Shown in pieces: positions 7,401 through 13,489 of a stretch of 13,489 bases of DNA. The notes below the pieces were generated by a model. It worked only from the letters and a program-made list of their open reading frames with translations. It did no database searches and was not told where the DNA came from. Made by a program: the position numbers and the translations under genes. Positions within the stretch are counted from its first letter, which is position 1. Each line of letters opens with the position of its first letter. Origin of the DNA: an uncultured Flavobacteriaceae bacterium (lineage in GTDB: Bacteria; Bacteroidota; Bacteroidia; Flavobacteriales; Flavobacteriaceae); assembly GCA_947311815.1 (NCBI GenBank), contig CAMZMA010000080.1, positions 1-13,489 of the forward strand, written 5' to 3'.

Positions 7401-7876
7401 AGCATTACAGGATAGCCAATTTTTTTGGCTTCGGACAAAGCAATATCAATAGTTTTTAAATCTTTTTTACTGCTTTGAATAATCGGGATATTATTAGCAA
7501 CCGCCACTTTTTTAGCCTGAATTTTATCGCCTAAAGACTCTAATACAGATACTTTTGGCCCGATAAAAATGATATTGTTTTCGGCACATTTTTTGGCAAA
7601 TTCTGCATTTTCTGATAAAAATCCGTATCCTGGATGAATGGCATCTACGCCGTTTTTTACCGCTACTTTTAGAATCTCATCAATGTTTAAATACGGTTTT
7701 AGCGGTTCGTCATCTGCCCCAATTTGGTAAGATTCATCTGCTTTATATCGATGTAAAGAATAGCGATCTTCGTAAGTGTAAATCCCCACAGTTTTTACAT
7801 TAATTTCTGTACAGGCTCTAAAAATTCTGATAGCTATTTCTCCCCTGTTGGCAACAAGTACGGTTTTAATTTTCAT
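4424..7876 (-). CDS. pyc: Pyruvate carboxylase
   Basis: Biotin enzyme that carboxylates pyruvate to oxaloacetate using ATP and bicarbonate, replenishing the TCA cycle for gluconeogenesis and amino-acid synthesis. At 1150 residues it is a complete single-chain enzyme. The biotin carboxylase domain (about 1-455) has VLVANRGEIAIRI at the start, the ATP-grasp loop KAASGGGGRGMRV (160-172), ERDCSVQRRYQKVIE (228-242) and EVNPRIQVEHTVTE (290-303). The carboxyltransferase TIM barrel (from about 534) has FTDTTMRDAHQSLLATR (535-551) and the metal-site HLHTHDTS. The C-terminal biotinyl domain carries EAMKM with the biotin-accepting Lys at about 1116. The order BC-CT-BCCP and the CT motif separate it from acetyl-CoA and propionyl-CoA carboxylases. 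It starts at the ATG at 7876 directly before KIKTVLVANRG. It appears monocistronic, with 195 bases upstream and 215 downstream. All motifs are intact. Confidence 0.98.
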   Translation of the reverse strand: MKIKTVLVANRGEIAIRIFRACTEINVKTVGIYTYEDRYSLHRYKADESYQIGADDEPLKPYLNIDEILKVAVKNGVDAIHPGYGFLSENAEFAKKCAENNIIFIGPKVSVLESLGDKIQAKKVAVANNIPIIQSSKKDLKTIDIALSEAKKIGYPVMLKAASGGGGRGMRVITNESDLKKAFNESRREALNAFGDDTVFLEKYVQNPKHIEIQVVADNYGNTVHLFERDCSVQRRYQKVIEFAPSFGLSDEVKNALYTYATDICKAVNYNNIGTVEFLVDEDDTIYFIEVNPRIQVEHTVTEVITNIDLVKTQLFIAGGYKLSDQQIKIYNQEAIKISGYALQCRITTEDPANDFKPDYGTISMYRSASGFGIRLDAGSVYQGVKISPFFDSMLVKVTASSRTLDGACRKMRRALSEFRIRGVKTNIAYVDNILNHPTFKEGKVTVNFIKNTPELFNFKVSRNRAAKIAKYLGEIIVNGNADVKNINPNKKFIFPKVPAFDANASYQKGTKDLLTKLGPEKFSEWLKNEKKVHFTDTTMRDAHQSLLATRMRTFDMIKVAEGFAKNHPEVFSMEIWGGATFDVCLRFLQENPWERLRKLRKAMPNVLTQMLLRGSNGVGYTAYPDNLIEKFVEQSWENGVDIFRVFDSLNWMKSIAPAIEHVRNRTNGLAEGAISYTNDVLNPKNTKYNLKYYVQLAKDIENAGAHILAIKDMAGLLKPYAAFELISALKSEINIPIHLHTHDTSSIQAATYLKAIEAGVDVVDVALGGLSGLTSQPNFNSIVEMLRFHERENSVNIDSLNAYSNYWEAVREYYYPFESGLKAGSGEVFKHEIPGGQYSNLKPQAQALGLASRFHEITKMYADVNQLFGDIVKVTPSSKVVGDMAQYLVSNNLTTQDVLEKGDTISFPQSVVSFFKGDLGQPVGGFPKKLQKLILKDQKPYINRPNAHLEPVDFDKEYKQFEKTFGKEMGRPIDITDFLSYKLYPKVFVDAFNNHLKYGNLVDLPTKNFFYGMDRGEEIIVNIDQGKSILIRLDSIGRPNEDGMVTVYFRVNGQSRNVQIKDTAIKVDKVEHVKANKEDAAEIGAPLQGMLSTILVKKGEKIKKNQPLFIIEAMKMETTITAIEDATIKKIVLKKGTMVNADDLVLVLE

Positions 7877-7986
7877 TTTGTATATTTAATTGTAATGACA
7901 TTATTTTCTTTTTCAAAAATTTCTTAAAGATAGAAAAATATTTTCATTAATACTGATACATTTTACTTTGGAGGTAAAAAAACGAT

Positions 7987-8028
7987 AAAAAAAGCCTATT
8001 TTTAGTAACTATTGTTACAATGCTTTTA
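7987..8028 (-). terminator. Candidate terminator of the dapD-cca operon
   Basis: On the minus strand an outer pair, AAAAGC (8027-8022) with GCTTTTTTT (7994-7986), encloses a perfect inner hairpin, GTAAC (8018-8014), loop AATA, GTTAC (8009-8005). The outer right arm runs into a T-rich tail. It lies 44 bases past the cca stop codon, the end of the five-gene minus-strand unit. The asymmetry between the inner and outer stems lowers confidence. Confidence 0.5.
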
Positions 8029-8071
8029 AAAAGAAACTGAAAAAGTTATTTTAGTTGTAATTTGATAGAAT

Positions 8072-9493
8072 TTACTTAACAATCAAGCCCAATTGTTTTC
8101 CTTTTTCTAACATAAATTGATAAGAAGCATCATATTCATTAGGGATTTTACCGTCTAAAATCGCTTCTTTAATCGCTTCTTTTAGTTGCCCAATTTCTCT
8201 ACAAGGTTTTAAATTAAAGATTTTCATAATTAACTCGCCAGAAATTGGTGGTTGAAAATTACGGACTTTATCACGTTCTTCTACTTCCTTAATTTTTTCC
8301 CTTACTTCTTTAAAATTTTGATGGTATCTTTTAAATTTTTTCAGATTTTTTGTAGTAATATCTGCTTCACAAAGTGTCATTAAAGCGTCAATATCATCGC
8401 CAGCATCAAACACCAATCTACGAACTGCAGCATCGGTTACATTAGTAGCCAACACAATGGGTCGAGAACTTAATAATACCAATTTTTGCACAAATTTCAT
8501 CTTATTATTGAGCGGTAATTTTAATCGTTTAAACAATTTATACACCATTTTTGCGCCTACAAATTCGTGCGAATGAAAGGTCCATCCTTGTTTTTTATGA
8601 AATTTTTTGGTAGGTGCTTTTCCTATATCGTGTAATAATGCTGCCCAACGCAACCAAACATCATTTGTGTGGTTCGAAATATTATCGACTACTTCTAAAG
8701 TGTGGTAAAAATTATCTTTGTGCTTTTGTCCTTCTACTTCATCAACTCCTTTTAAAGCGGTTAATTCAGGTAATATTTTTGCTAACAACCCTGTTTTTTC
8801 TAATAATAAAAATCCGACAGATGGTTTTAGAGACGCTATAATTTTATTTAACTCAACAACAATACGTTCTTTGGTGATGATAGATAATCTATCGGCATTT
8901 TTTGCAATAGATTTTAGAGAATCATCTGTAATTACAAAGTTTAATTGTGATGCAAAACGGATAGCACGTAGCATTCTTAATGGATCATCAGAATACGTAA
9001 TATCTGGATTTAAAGGTGTTTTTATGATGTTGTTTTTCAAATCTTCGATACCATTAAACGGGTCTAATAATGCTCCGAAATCAGCTTTATTTAAACTAAG
9101 TGCGAGTGCATTTATGGTAAAATCTCTTCGATTTTGATCGTCTTGCAAGGTACCTTCTTCTACTTCGGGATTCCTACTATCTTCTGAATACGATTCTTTT
9201 CTTGCACCAACAAATTCGATTTCGACTTCTTTATAGCGTAACATTGCGGTTCCGTAAGTTTTAAACACCTGAACTTTGGGTTTGTTAGGTAATAATTCGG
9301 CTACTTTCTGAGCCAATTCTATACCGCTGCCAATGGTTACAATATCGATGTCTTTTGCATCTCCTCTTCCTAAAAAGTAGTCACGCACAAAGCCGCCAAT
9401 TACATAACTTTGCAGCTGTAATTGCGTGCTTGCCTTTGTTATATATGAAAATATATCAGCAGAAACTGCTTCTTTGTAGTACTGTTTTTGCAT
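8072..9493 (-). CDS. cca: CCA tRNA nucleotidyltransferase with HD domain
   Basis: Class II CCA-adding enzyme (poly(A) polymerase superfamily), which builds or repairs the 3' CCA end of tRNAs from CTP and ATP. The 473-residue protein shows the nucleotidyltransferase signature VIGGFVRDYFLGRGDAKDID (31-50), with metal-binding Asp 48 and Asp 50. It also shows RRDFTINAL (122-130) and the nucleotide-selecting region DDPLRMLRAIRFA (169-181). A C-terminal HD phosphohydrolase domain follows, with HTLEVV (264-269) and ALLHDIGK (285-292); in E. coli-type enzymes this domain hydrolyses 2',3'-cyclic phosphates. This size with an HD domain suggests one enzyme adding all three bases, although separate CC- and A-adding enzymes cannot be excluded. 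The start at 9493 is five bases from the sua5 stop, which couples two tRNA-maturation genes. It is the last gene of the unit that begins with dapD. Confidence 0.95.
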   Translation of the reverse strand: MQKQYYKEAVSADIFSYITKASTQLQLQSYVIGGFVRDYFLGRGDAKDIDIVTIGSGIELAQKVAELLPNKPKVQVFKTYGTAMLRYKEVEIEFVGARKESYSEDSRNPEVEEGTLQDDQNRRDFTINALALSLNKADFGALLDPFNGIEDLKNNIIKTPLNPDITYSDDPLRMLRAIRFASQLNFVITDDSLKSIAKNADRLSIITKERIVVELNKIIASLKPSVGFLLLEKTGLLAKILPELTALKGVDEVEGQKHKDNFYHTLEVVDNISNHTNDVWLRWAALLHDIGKAPTKKFHKKQGWTFHSHEFVGAKMVYKLFKRLKLPLNNKMKFVQKLVLLSSRPIVLATNVTDAAVRRLVFDAGDDIDALMTLCEADITTKNLKKFKRYHQNFKEVREKIKEVEERDKVRNFQPPISGELIMKIFNLKPCREIGQLKEAIKEAILDGKIPNEYDASYQFMLEKGKQLGLIVK

Positions 9494-9498
9494 AAAGT

Positions 9499-10053
9499 TT
9501 ACTCTCTAATCGTGATAACTTTACTTCCTTCTATCTTCAAAATTGTAGAGGATTTGTCAGCTATTTTTTGTTGATGCAAACTTACTATATAATCTACGTT
9601 CTCTAAAATTACAGTATCTATTTCTTTGAATGATTTTGGAGTAGGCTTTCCGCTTATATTTGCCGAGGTAGAAATAATAGGTTTTTTAAATTTTTTAATG
9701 AGTTTTCGGCAAAAATCGTCTTGTACAACTCTAATAGCAATGGTATTGTCTTTAGCAATGGCGTTTTTAGGGAGTCCTTTGGGGTTTTGATAGATAATAG
9801 TGGTTGGTTTTGTGTTGTTTTTAAGTATTTCTTGCACTTTTTTACTCACTTTTACATATTTTTTTAACATATGTAACGAGCTTACCAACACAATCAAACT
9901 TTTACTTTCTTCTCTTTTTTTTAATTGATAAATTTCAGAAATAGCTACCGAATTTGTGGCATCACAACCAATACCCCAAACGGTATCTGTTGGGTAAAGA
10001 ATGGTTTTCCCTTCGGATAAAAATTGTAAAGAATCAATAATGTTATTCTTCAT
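9499..10053 (-). CDS. L-threonylcarbamoyladenylate synthase (Sua5/YrdC/TsaC)
   Basis: Makes threonylcarbamoyl-AMP from threonine, bicarbonate and ATP, the first step of the t6A37 modification of ANN-decoding tRNAs. The 184-residue single-domain protein contains TILYPTDTVWGIGCDA (17-32), LKKREESKSLIVLV (44-57), KPTTIIYQNPKG (82-93), TIAIRVVQDD (104-113) and the closing PIISTSANISGKPTP (124-138). All are typical of the YrdC fold. It lacks the extra C-terminal Sua5 domain, so it is the short TsaC-like form. I chose the ATG at 10053, which gives MKNNIIDSLQFL and an eight-base gap to the upstream gene. An in-frame TTG at 10086 would add 11 hydrophobic residues and overlap the preceding gene, so it is unlikely. 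It lies between the Stealth gene and cca in one operon. Confidence 0.94.
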   Translation of the reverse strand: MKNNIIDSLQFLSEGKTILYPTDTVWGIGCDATNSVAISEIYQLKKREESKSLIVLVSSLHMLKKYVKVSKKVQEILKNNTKPTTIIYQNPKGLPKNAIAKDNTIAIRVVQDDFCRKLIKKFKKPIISTSANISGKPTPKSFKEIDTVILENVDYIVSLHQQKIADKSSTILKIEGSKVITIRE

Positions 10054-10061
10054 AAAAAAAA

Positions 10062-11048
10062 TTAAGAAACAATTCTTTGTAGCCAATTAGTAATAAGCTT
10101 GAGTTTTGGCTCTGGACACAAATCTAAACTTTGCAAACATAAAAATTTAATATTAGCATCATTATCTGTTTTTTTTATCATTCTTTTATACCAAAAAAGA
10201 GGTTTGTTATGCTTTCCTCCCATATAAAGAAATTTATAATTTCTTTCAAGAATACACGTTTTTGCTTTAATTTCTATATGATTCGCAATAGTTTGCACAA
10301 TATGTTTTTCTGGATGTCTAAATTTATTATTTATATTAGTAATTTGATGATCTGGATGCTTTTTATAATACGCTGCTATTGTCGATTTTCTTAAAGGTTG
10401 CGGAAGATGCATTAGCGTAAATAATTTTTTATCAAAACCAATCATTTTTGCTGCTTTTTGTTGCGCTCTTCTAAAACCATAAATTTCATCTTTTGATTTT
10501 TTCTTTAACAGTTTTAATACAATTTTTCTTAAATTTTTATGCCAAATATACTCATCTAAAGGATACCATCTCCCTCTAATAATTGGTTTATCATCAATAA
10601 AAAAATCTGTTGAATTTGTTTTCTTTATTAAAAACAAATCATCATTAAAATATACGAAATGTTCAGATAAATCTGGTATTTTATACAGCATCGTCTCTAT
10701 AGAAACACTGTTAAAGGTTGGTAAATACGCTTCAAACCCTTTAAAAATTTCTTTATGATCTATAATTTTTACTTTCGGATAGTCTTTTTCATTCCCTTTG
10801 TAAAAAGCCGGAATTTGATTATCTGTAACAATAAAAATTGTTCTTATATATGGGGCATTTTTAATAATAGATTTTACACAATATTCTATTTCATTTACAT
10901 GTAGAAATCGAGTAGCAAAATTTTTATCATTTAAATCCTTATCATTCTTAGCTAAATAAGGTTGCATTTTTTTTAAATGATTTTCGTCATTTCCATCTAC
11001 CCAAGTAATTACGGCATCAATAACCATGTTATTTTCATTAACTTTCAT
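10062..11048 (-). CDS. Stealth-family sugar-phosphate transferase (capsule/surface polysaccharide)
   Basis: 328-residue protein with the conserved regions of the Stealth family. CR1 is IDAVITWVDGND (10-21). CR2 spans RFLHVNEIEYCVKSIIKNAP (47-66) plus the following TIFIVTDNQIP, and NSVSIETMLYKIPDLSEHF (113-131) plus VYFNDDLFL. A CR3-like segment follows at LMHLPQPLRKS. The family includes bacterial capsule hexose-phosphate transferases and the catalytic part of eukaryotic GlcNAc-1-phosphotransferase. These transfer a sugar phosphate from a nucleotide sugar to a glycan acceptor. No signal peptide is visible, so it should act in the cytoplasm on a surface glycan precursor. The donor and acceptor sugars cannot be told. 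It starts two bases after the GT2 gene and ends eight bases before sua5, with glycan and tRNA genes in one transcript. It appears AT-richer than its neighbours by eye. Confidence 0.88.
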   Translation of the reverse strand: MKVNENNMVIDAVITWVDGNDENHLKKMQPYLAKNDKDLNDKNFATRFLHVNEIEYCVKSIIKNAPYIRTIFIVTDNQIPAFYKGNEKDYPKVKIIDHKEIFKGFEAYLPTFNSVSIETMLYKIPDLSEHFVYFNDDLFLIKKTNSTDFFIDDKPIIRGRWYPLDEYIWHKNLRKIVLKLLKKKSKDEIYGFRRAQQKAAKMIGFDKKLFTLMHLPQPLRKSTIAAYYKKHPDHQITNINNKFRHPEKHIVQTIANHIEIKAKTCILERNYKFLYMGGKHNKPLFWYKRMIKKTDNDANIKFLCLQSLDLCPEPKLKLITNWLQRIVS

Positions 11049-11050
11049 TG

Positions 11051-11803
11051 TTATTTCATTTTTCTATTTATCAACCATAGTTTTACATATCTTGTTAACA
11101 CACCGTATGCTTGTGTTTTTGCAATCACAAATCCTTCAAAGCCATCTAAAAAACCTAATCTCATAAAATAATGAATTACAAATCGTGTAGGCGGTTTTAT
11201 TAGAATATGGAATAGTGTTACTTTTTTTCCTTGTTCGCTTAATTGTTTGGCTCTTAATGCCGAATAATGATTCATTTTAGCAATATAATGATCATAACTT
11301 CGGTAAGAATAATGTTCTAATTTGTATTTTAAAAAACCTATTTCGCCATTTGAATCAATGCGCTCATGCACAGGAGAACCGTTGTATTTACAATGATCTT
11401 TTTTAAATAAACGTATTACTTTATCGCGTTGCCAACCGCTGTATTTTATTTTTTTACCCATAAAATAAAAGGTTCTTCTTACATAAAAACCAACATATTT
11501 GTTTGGATGTTTAACTGCTGCTAATAGTTCTTTTTCAAGTGATGGCGTAACTCTTTCATCAGCATCTAAAATATAAATCCAATGATGTGTTGCTTGTTGA
11601 ATGGCATAGTTTTTCTGTGAAGAAAAATCATCAAAAACACGTTGCAATATTTTCACATCGTGCTTTTTAGCCAACTCGATAGTTTTATCGGTACTAAAAG
11701 AATCTATCACAATAATTTCATCAGCAAAATGTACCGATTTTATAGCTTCTTCAATATGAATTTCCTCATTAAGTGTAGGGATAATAGCAGTTATCTTAGT
11801 CAT
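11051..11803 (-). CDS. Family 2 glycosyltransferase (WaaE/KdtX-like)
   Basis: 250-residue GT-A glycosyltransferase. It has the family 2 opening ITAIIPTLNEEIHIEEAI (4-21), the nucleotide-sugar motif IVIDSFSTDKT (31-41), FSSQKNYAIQQA (60-71) and the metal-binding DAD in ILDADERV (78-85). The motifs GWQRDKVIRLF and VHERI around 123-147 resemble the WaaE/LgtF subgroup, which adds glucose to the LPS inner core, but substrate cannot be inferred from this alone. A basic, partly hydrophobic tail (about 195-250) may touch the membrane. It starts 13 bases after the dapD stop and ends two bases before the Stealth gene, so translational coupling between the two glycan genes is likely. It probably acts with Stealth on a surface polysaccharide or lipooligosaccharide. 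Confidence 0.92.
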   Translation of the reverse strand: MTKITAIIPTLNEEIHIEEAIKSVHFADEIIVIDSFSTDKTIELAKKHDVKILQRVFDDFSSQKNYAIQQATHHWIYILDADERVTPSLEKELLAAVKHPNKYVGFYVRRTFYFMGKKIKYSGWQRDKVIRLFKKDHCKYNGSPVHERIDSNGEIGFLKYKLEHYSYRSYDHYIAKMNHYSALRAKQLSEQGKKVTLFHILIKPPTRFVIHYFMRLGFLDGFEGFVIAKTQAYGVLTRYVKLWLINRKMK

Positions 11804-11816
11804 AGAATGAAATTCA

Positions 11817-12632
11817 TTAAACAGCTACATCGTATTCTCGAAGCGCATCATTTAATGATGTTTTTTTATTAGTACTCTCCTTTCTCTTTCCAATAATCAA
11901 CGCACAAGGAACATTAAAATTGCCTGCTGCAAACTCTTTGGTATAACTTCCTGGAATCACCACAGAACGTGCAGGAATTACGCCCTTGGTTATTACAGGT
12001 TCATCACCCGTTACATCAATAATTTTTGTACTCATTGTAAGTACAACATTTGCTCCTAAAACCGCTTCTTTTTCTATCCTAACGCCTTCAACAACAATAC
12101 ATCTAGAACCTATAAACGCTCCGTCTTCTATAATTACGGGTGCGGCTTGTAATGGTTCTAATACACCACCAATACCTACACCACCAGATAAATGTACATT
12201 TTTACCAATTTGAGCGCAACTACCAACAGTTGCCCAAGTATCTACCATCGTTCCTTCATCTACATACGCACCAATATTTACATAACTTGGCATTAAAATA
12301 GTGCCCGAAGATATATAAGCTCCATGGCGTGCAACCGCATTTGGTACAACTCGAATTCCTCTTTCTTTATAATTTCTTTTTAACGGAATTTTATCGTGAT
12401 ATTCAAAAATACCTGCTTCTAAAGTTTCCATTTTTTGAATAGGAAAATACAATACTACCGCTTTTTTTACACACTCGTTTACTTGCCATCCGTTTGTAAT
12501 AGGTGCTGCTACTCGTAACGTTCCTTCATCTAATAAATCGATGACTTTATGTATCGCATTTATCGTGTTTTCTTCTTGTAATAACGCTCTGTTATTCCAA
12601 GCGTTTTCGATTATTTTTTGTAGTGTTTTCAT
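11817..12632 (-). CDS. dapD: 2,3,4,5-tetrahydropyridine-2,6-dicarboxylate N-succinyltransferase
   Basis: Transfers succinyl from succinyl-CoA to tetrahydrodipicolinate in the succinylase branch of diaminopimelate/lysine synthesis, supplying meso-DAP for peptidoglycan. The 271-residue protein has the helical N-terminal domain (about 1-100), then a left-handed beta-helix of hexapeptide repeats. The repeats include RVVPNAVARHGAYI, MVDTWATVGSCAQIG, KNVHLSGGVGIGGVLEP and EDGAFIGSRCIVVEGV, the DapD signature run. The C-terminal cap PGSYTKEF...GNFNVPCALIIGKR is intact. Length equals the family norm (about 270-275). It starts at the ATG at 12632 with a -7 box upstream, divergent from ruvX. It is the first gene of the five-gene minus-strand unit, so its promoter probably drives the glycan and tRNA genes too. 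Confidence 0.97.
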   Translation of the reverse strand: MKTLQKIIENAWNNRALLQEENTINAIHKVIDLLDEGTLRVAAPITNGWQVNECVKKAVVLYFPIQKMETLEAGIFEYHDKIPLKRNYKERGIRVVPNAVARHGAYISSGTILMPSYVNIGAYVDEGTMVDTWATVGSCAQIGKNVHLSGGVGIGGVLEPLQAAPVIIEDGAFIGSRCIVVEGVRIEKEAVLGANVVLTMSTKIIDVTGDEPVITKGVIPARSVVIPGSYTKEFAAGNFNVPCALIIGKRKESTNKKTSLNDALREYDVAV

Positions 12633-12651
12633 GTAATAGTTTTTGTTTTTA

Positions 12652-12659
12652 CAAAGATA
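12652..12659 (-). promoter_or_regulatory. Putative -7 box of the dapD operon
   Basis: The minus strand reads TATCTTTG at 12659-12652, a perfect TAnnTTTG match 19 bases before the dapD ATG. No clear TTG is present at the -33 distance, so the support is a half-site only. Transcription would start near 12646, giving a leader of about 14 bases. No other good promoter was seen inside the tight unit down to cca. Confidence 0.55.
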
Positions 12660-12729
12660 ATTCTATCCTTAAAAACTACCTGCGAAGATACATTTTTTAA
12701 ACATATTCTTTCAGGTTGTTTAAAATCCT

Positions 12730-12737
12730 TATTTTTG
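12730..12737 (+). promoter_or_regulatory. Putative -7 box of ruvX
   Basis: TATTTTTG at 12730-12737 matches TAnnTTTG and ends five bases before the ruvX ATG at 12743, so the mRNA would be leaderless or nearly so. The TTG at 12716-12718 is too close (11-base spacer) to be the usual -33 element. The placement argues against the upstream TTG at 12716 as the real ruvX start codon. Confidence 0.5.
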
Positions 12738-12742
12738 CCGAT

Positions 12743-13177
12743 ATGAGTAGAGTTTTAGCCATCGATTACGGTAAAAAAAGAACAGGAATTGCGATTACTG
12801 ATGAATTGCAAATCATCGCTTCTGGTTTAACAACGGTTGCTACTGATACTCTTATCTCCTTTTTAAAAGATTATATTCAAAAAGAAACTGTAGAACTGTT
12901 CATCATCGGAAAACCTAAACAAATGGACTTTACCGATAGCGAAAGTGAAGTATTAATTCTTCCTTTTATCAAAAAACTTAAAAAAGCATTCCCCGATATT
13001 CCAATCAAACGAATTGACGAGCGTTTTACCTCTAAAATGGCTTTTCAAACCATGATTGATAGCGGATTGAAAAAAAAACAACGTCGAAATAAAGCATTAG
13101 TTGATGAAATTAGCGCTACCATTATTTTACAATCGTATTTATATCACAACTATCCGAAAGTTTCAATTTTAAAATAG
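12743..13177 (+). CDS. ruvX: RuvX/YqgF Holliday junction resolvase-like nuclease
   Basis: RNase H-fold nuclease of the YqgF family. It is implicated in 5' maturation of 16S rRNA in E. coli and proposed as a Holliday junction resolvase in other bacteria. From the ATG at 12743 it has 144 residues: VLAIDYGKKRTGIAITD (4-20) with the first catalytic Asp, IIGKPKQMD (about 54-62), RIDERFTSKMAFQTMIDSGLKKKQRR (about 91-116) and DEISATIILQSYL near the C-terminus with the last acidic residue. All expected motifs are present. An in-frame TTG at 12716 would add nine residues, but the likely -7 box lies inside that extension. It is divergent from dapD. The C-terminal tail after QSYL runs to within a few bases of the insertion sequence. 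Confidence 0.95.
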   Translation: MSRVLAIDYGKKRTGIAITDELQIIASGLTTVATDTLISFLKDYIQKETVELFIIGKPKQMDFTDSESEVLILPFIKKLKKAFPDIPIKRIDERFTSKMAFQTMIDSGLKKKQRRNKALVDEISATIILQSYLYHNYPKVSILK

Positions 13178-13189
13178 CTTGAGAATCCC

Positions 13190-13217
13190 GTATTTTTGGT
13201 TTGCAAACAAAAAATAC
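13190..13217. repeat. 28-bp near-perfect palindrome before the transposase start
   Basis: GTATTTTTGGTTTG (13190-13203) is followed immediately by CAAACAAAAAATAC (13204-13217). Reverse-complementing the second half gives GTATTTTTTGTTTG, one mismatch in 14. It ends five bases before the transposase ATG at 13223. As RNA it would form a hairpin against the start codon. As DNA it could bind a symmetric protein. It also contains a TATTTTTG word (13191-13198) resembling a -7 box. Confidence 0.85.
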
Positions 13218-13222
13218 AATTT

Positions 13223-13489
13223 ATGGGACTCTTCAAGCGAAACAAAAATACAAACACTCCACTTATTCGCCAAATTTTAGATTTAGTACCCTCTTGGATG
13301 CTTATGCGCTGTACCGAAGAGCATAAGAGTGATAAAGGTTGTAGCAGATATAAGACCCTTGACCAGTTTGTATCTTTAACTTTCGGACAGCTTAATAAAT
13401 GCTTAACTTTAAGCGATATTTCTACTGGTATTGGGGTTTCAGAAAGGTTTATATCAAGCCTAGGTCTTACTCAAAGTCCAGCTCGATCT
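13223..13489 (+). CDS. IS4-family transposase, N-terminal part (DUF4372 domain)
   Basis: An open frame from the ATG at 13223 runs without a stop to the window edge (89 residues seen). It begins MGLFKRNKNTNTPLIRQILD and contains LVPSWMLMRCTEEHKSDKG, SRYKTLDQFVSLTFGQLNKC and LTLSDISTGIGV. The last residues are LGLTQSPARS. The pattern of a conserved F-x-Q-L/TFGQL block followed by a SxARS-like segment matches the DUF4372 DNA-binding domain found at the start of many Bacteroidota IS4-family transposases. The DDE catalytic core would lie beyond the window and cannot be checked. Nothing visible suggests decay. The reading frame is close behind ruvX and in the same direction. Confidence 0.85.
   Translation, partial: MGLFKRNKNTNTPLIRQILDLVPSWMLMRCTEEHKSDKGCSRYKTLDQFVSLTFGQLNKCLTLSDISTGIGVSERFISSLGLTQSPARS

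Larger units (their letters stand above)
13178..13489 (+). mobile_element. Left end of an IS4-family insertion sequence (truncated by the window)
   Basis: Directly after the ruvX stop codon the sequence changes to a 45-base non-coding leader beginning CTTGAGAATCCCG, containing a large palindrome, and then a transposase reading frame. The left boundary is uncertain by several bases because the right terminal repeat and the target duplication lie outside the window. The leader's CTTGAGAATCCCG is my best guess for the terminal inverted repeat. From memory, many flavobacteria have def (peptide deformylase) next to ruvX, so the element may have inserted between those genes. Confidence 0.75.

Noticed and set aside
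8614..9137. Plus-strand open frames overlapping cca, pyc, dapD and other genes
   Set aside because: They are shadows of strongly conserved minus-strand genes. Their sequences show no family resemblance and have atypical composition.
10054..10086. N-terminal extension of the Sua5/TsaC gene from a TTG codon at 10086
   Set aside because: It overlaps the upstream Stealth gene, adds a non-family hydrophobic stretch, and a good ATG at 10053 gives the expected family start.
12716..12742. N-terminal extension of ruvX from a TTG codon
   Set aside because: The likely -7 box lies inside the extension, and the ATG at 12743 gives the normal RuvX N-terminus.

Overview
The window looks like chromosomal DNA of a marine-type Flavobacteriaceae member (Bacteroidota). 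Three things point there. The base composition is AT-rich. Start codons lack Shine-Dalgarno sequences but are often preceded by the Bacteroidota -7 promoter box TAnnTTTG. The gene content is flavobacterial: a bL28-bL33-DUF4295(bL38)-ftsY cluster, a 1150-residue single-chain pyruvate carboxylase, an HD-domain CCA-adding enzyme, and dapD divergent from ruvX. Genus cannot be fixed from the sequence alone.

Layout. From 1 to about 12632 every gene I support is on the minus strand, so transcription runs right to left. (a) 1-218 is non-coding and repeat-rich, downstream of ftsY. (b) 219-2143 holds ftsY, a structured Flavo-1-like element, a terminator, the DUF4295/bL38 gene, rpmG and rpmB. As given, rpmB carries a one-base deletion. 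(c) 2236-3504 is cinA with its own promoter. (d) 3603-4208 is a small class I methyltransferase. (e) 4424-7876 is pyruvate carboxylase. (f) 8072-12632 is a tight five-gene unit transcribed dapD, glycosyltransferase, Stealth-type phosphotransferase, threonylcarbamoyl-AMP synthase (Sua5/TsaC), then CCA nucleotidyltransferase, with gaps of 2-13 bases. (g) 12743-13177 is ruvX on the plus strand. (h) An IS4-family insertion sequence begins just after ruvX and runs off the right edge.

How the genes fit together. Most are housekeeping: ribosome assembly and co-translational membrane targeting (rpmB, rpmG, bL38, ftsY), anaplerosis (pyc), NMN salvage (cinA), diaminopimelate/lysine synthesis (dapD), tRNA maturation (sua5, cca), and Holliday junction or rRNA processing (ruvX). 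The accessory content is the glycosyltransferase/Stealth pair inside the dapD-cca unit, which suggests cell-surface glycan synthesis, plus the insertion sequence. I saw no CRISPR array, tRNA or rRNA gene, prophage or defence system. The points most worth a second look are the rpmB frameshift, the Flavo-1-like element, the 8-base tandem array and the surface-glycan pair embedded in a housekeeping operon.
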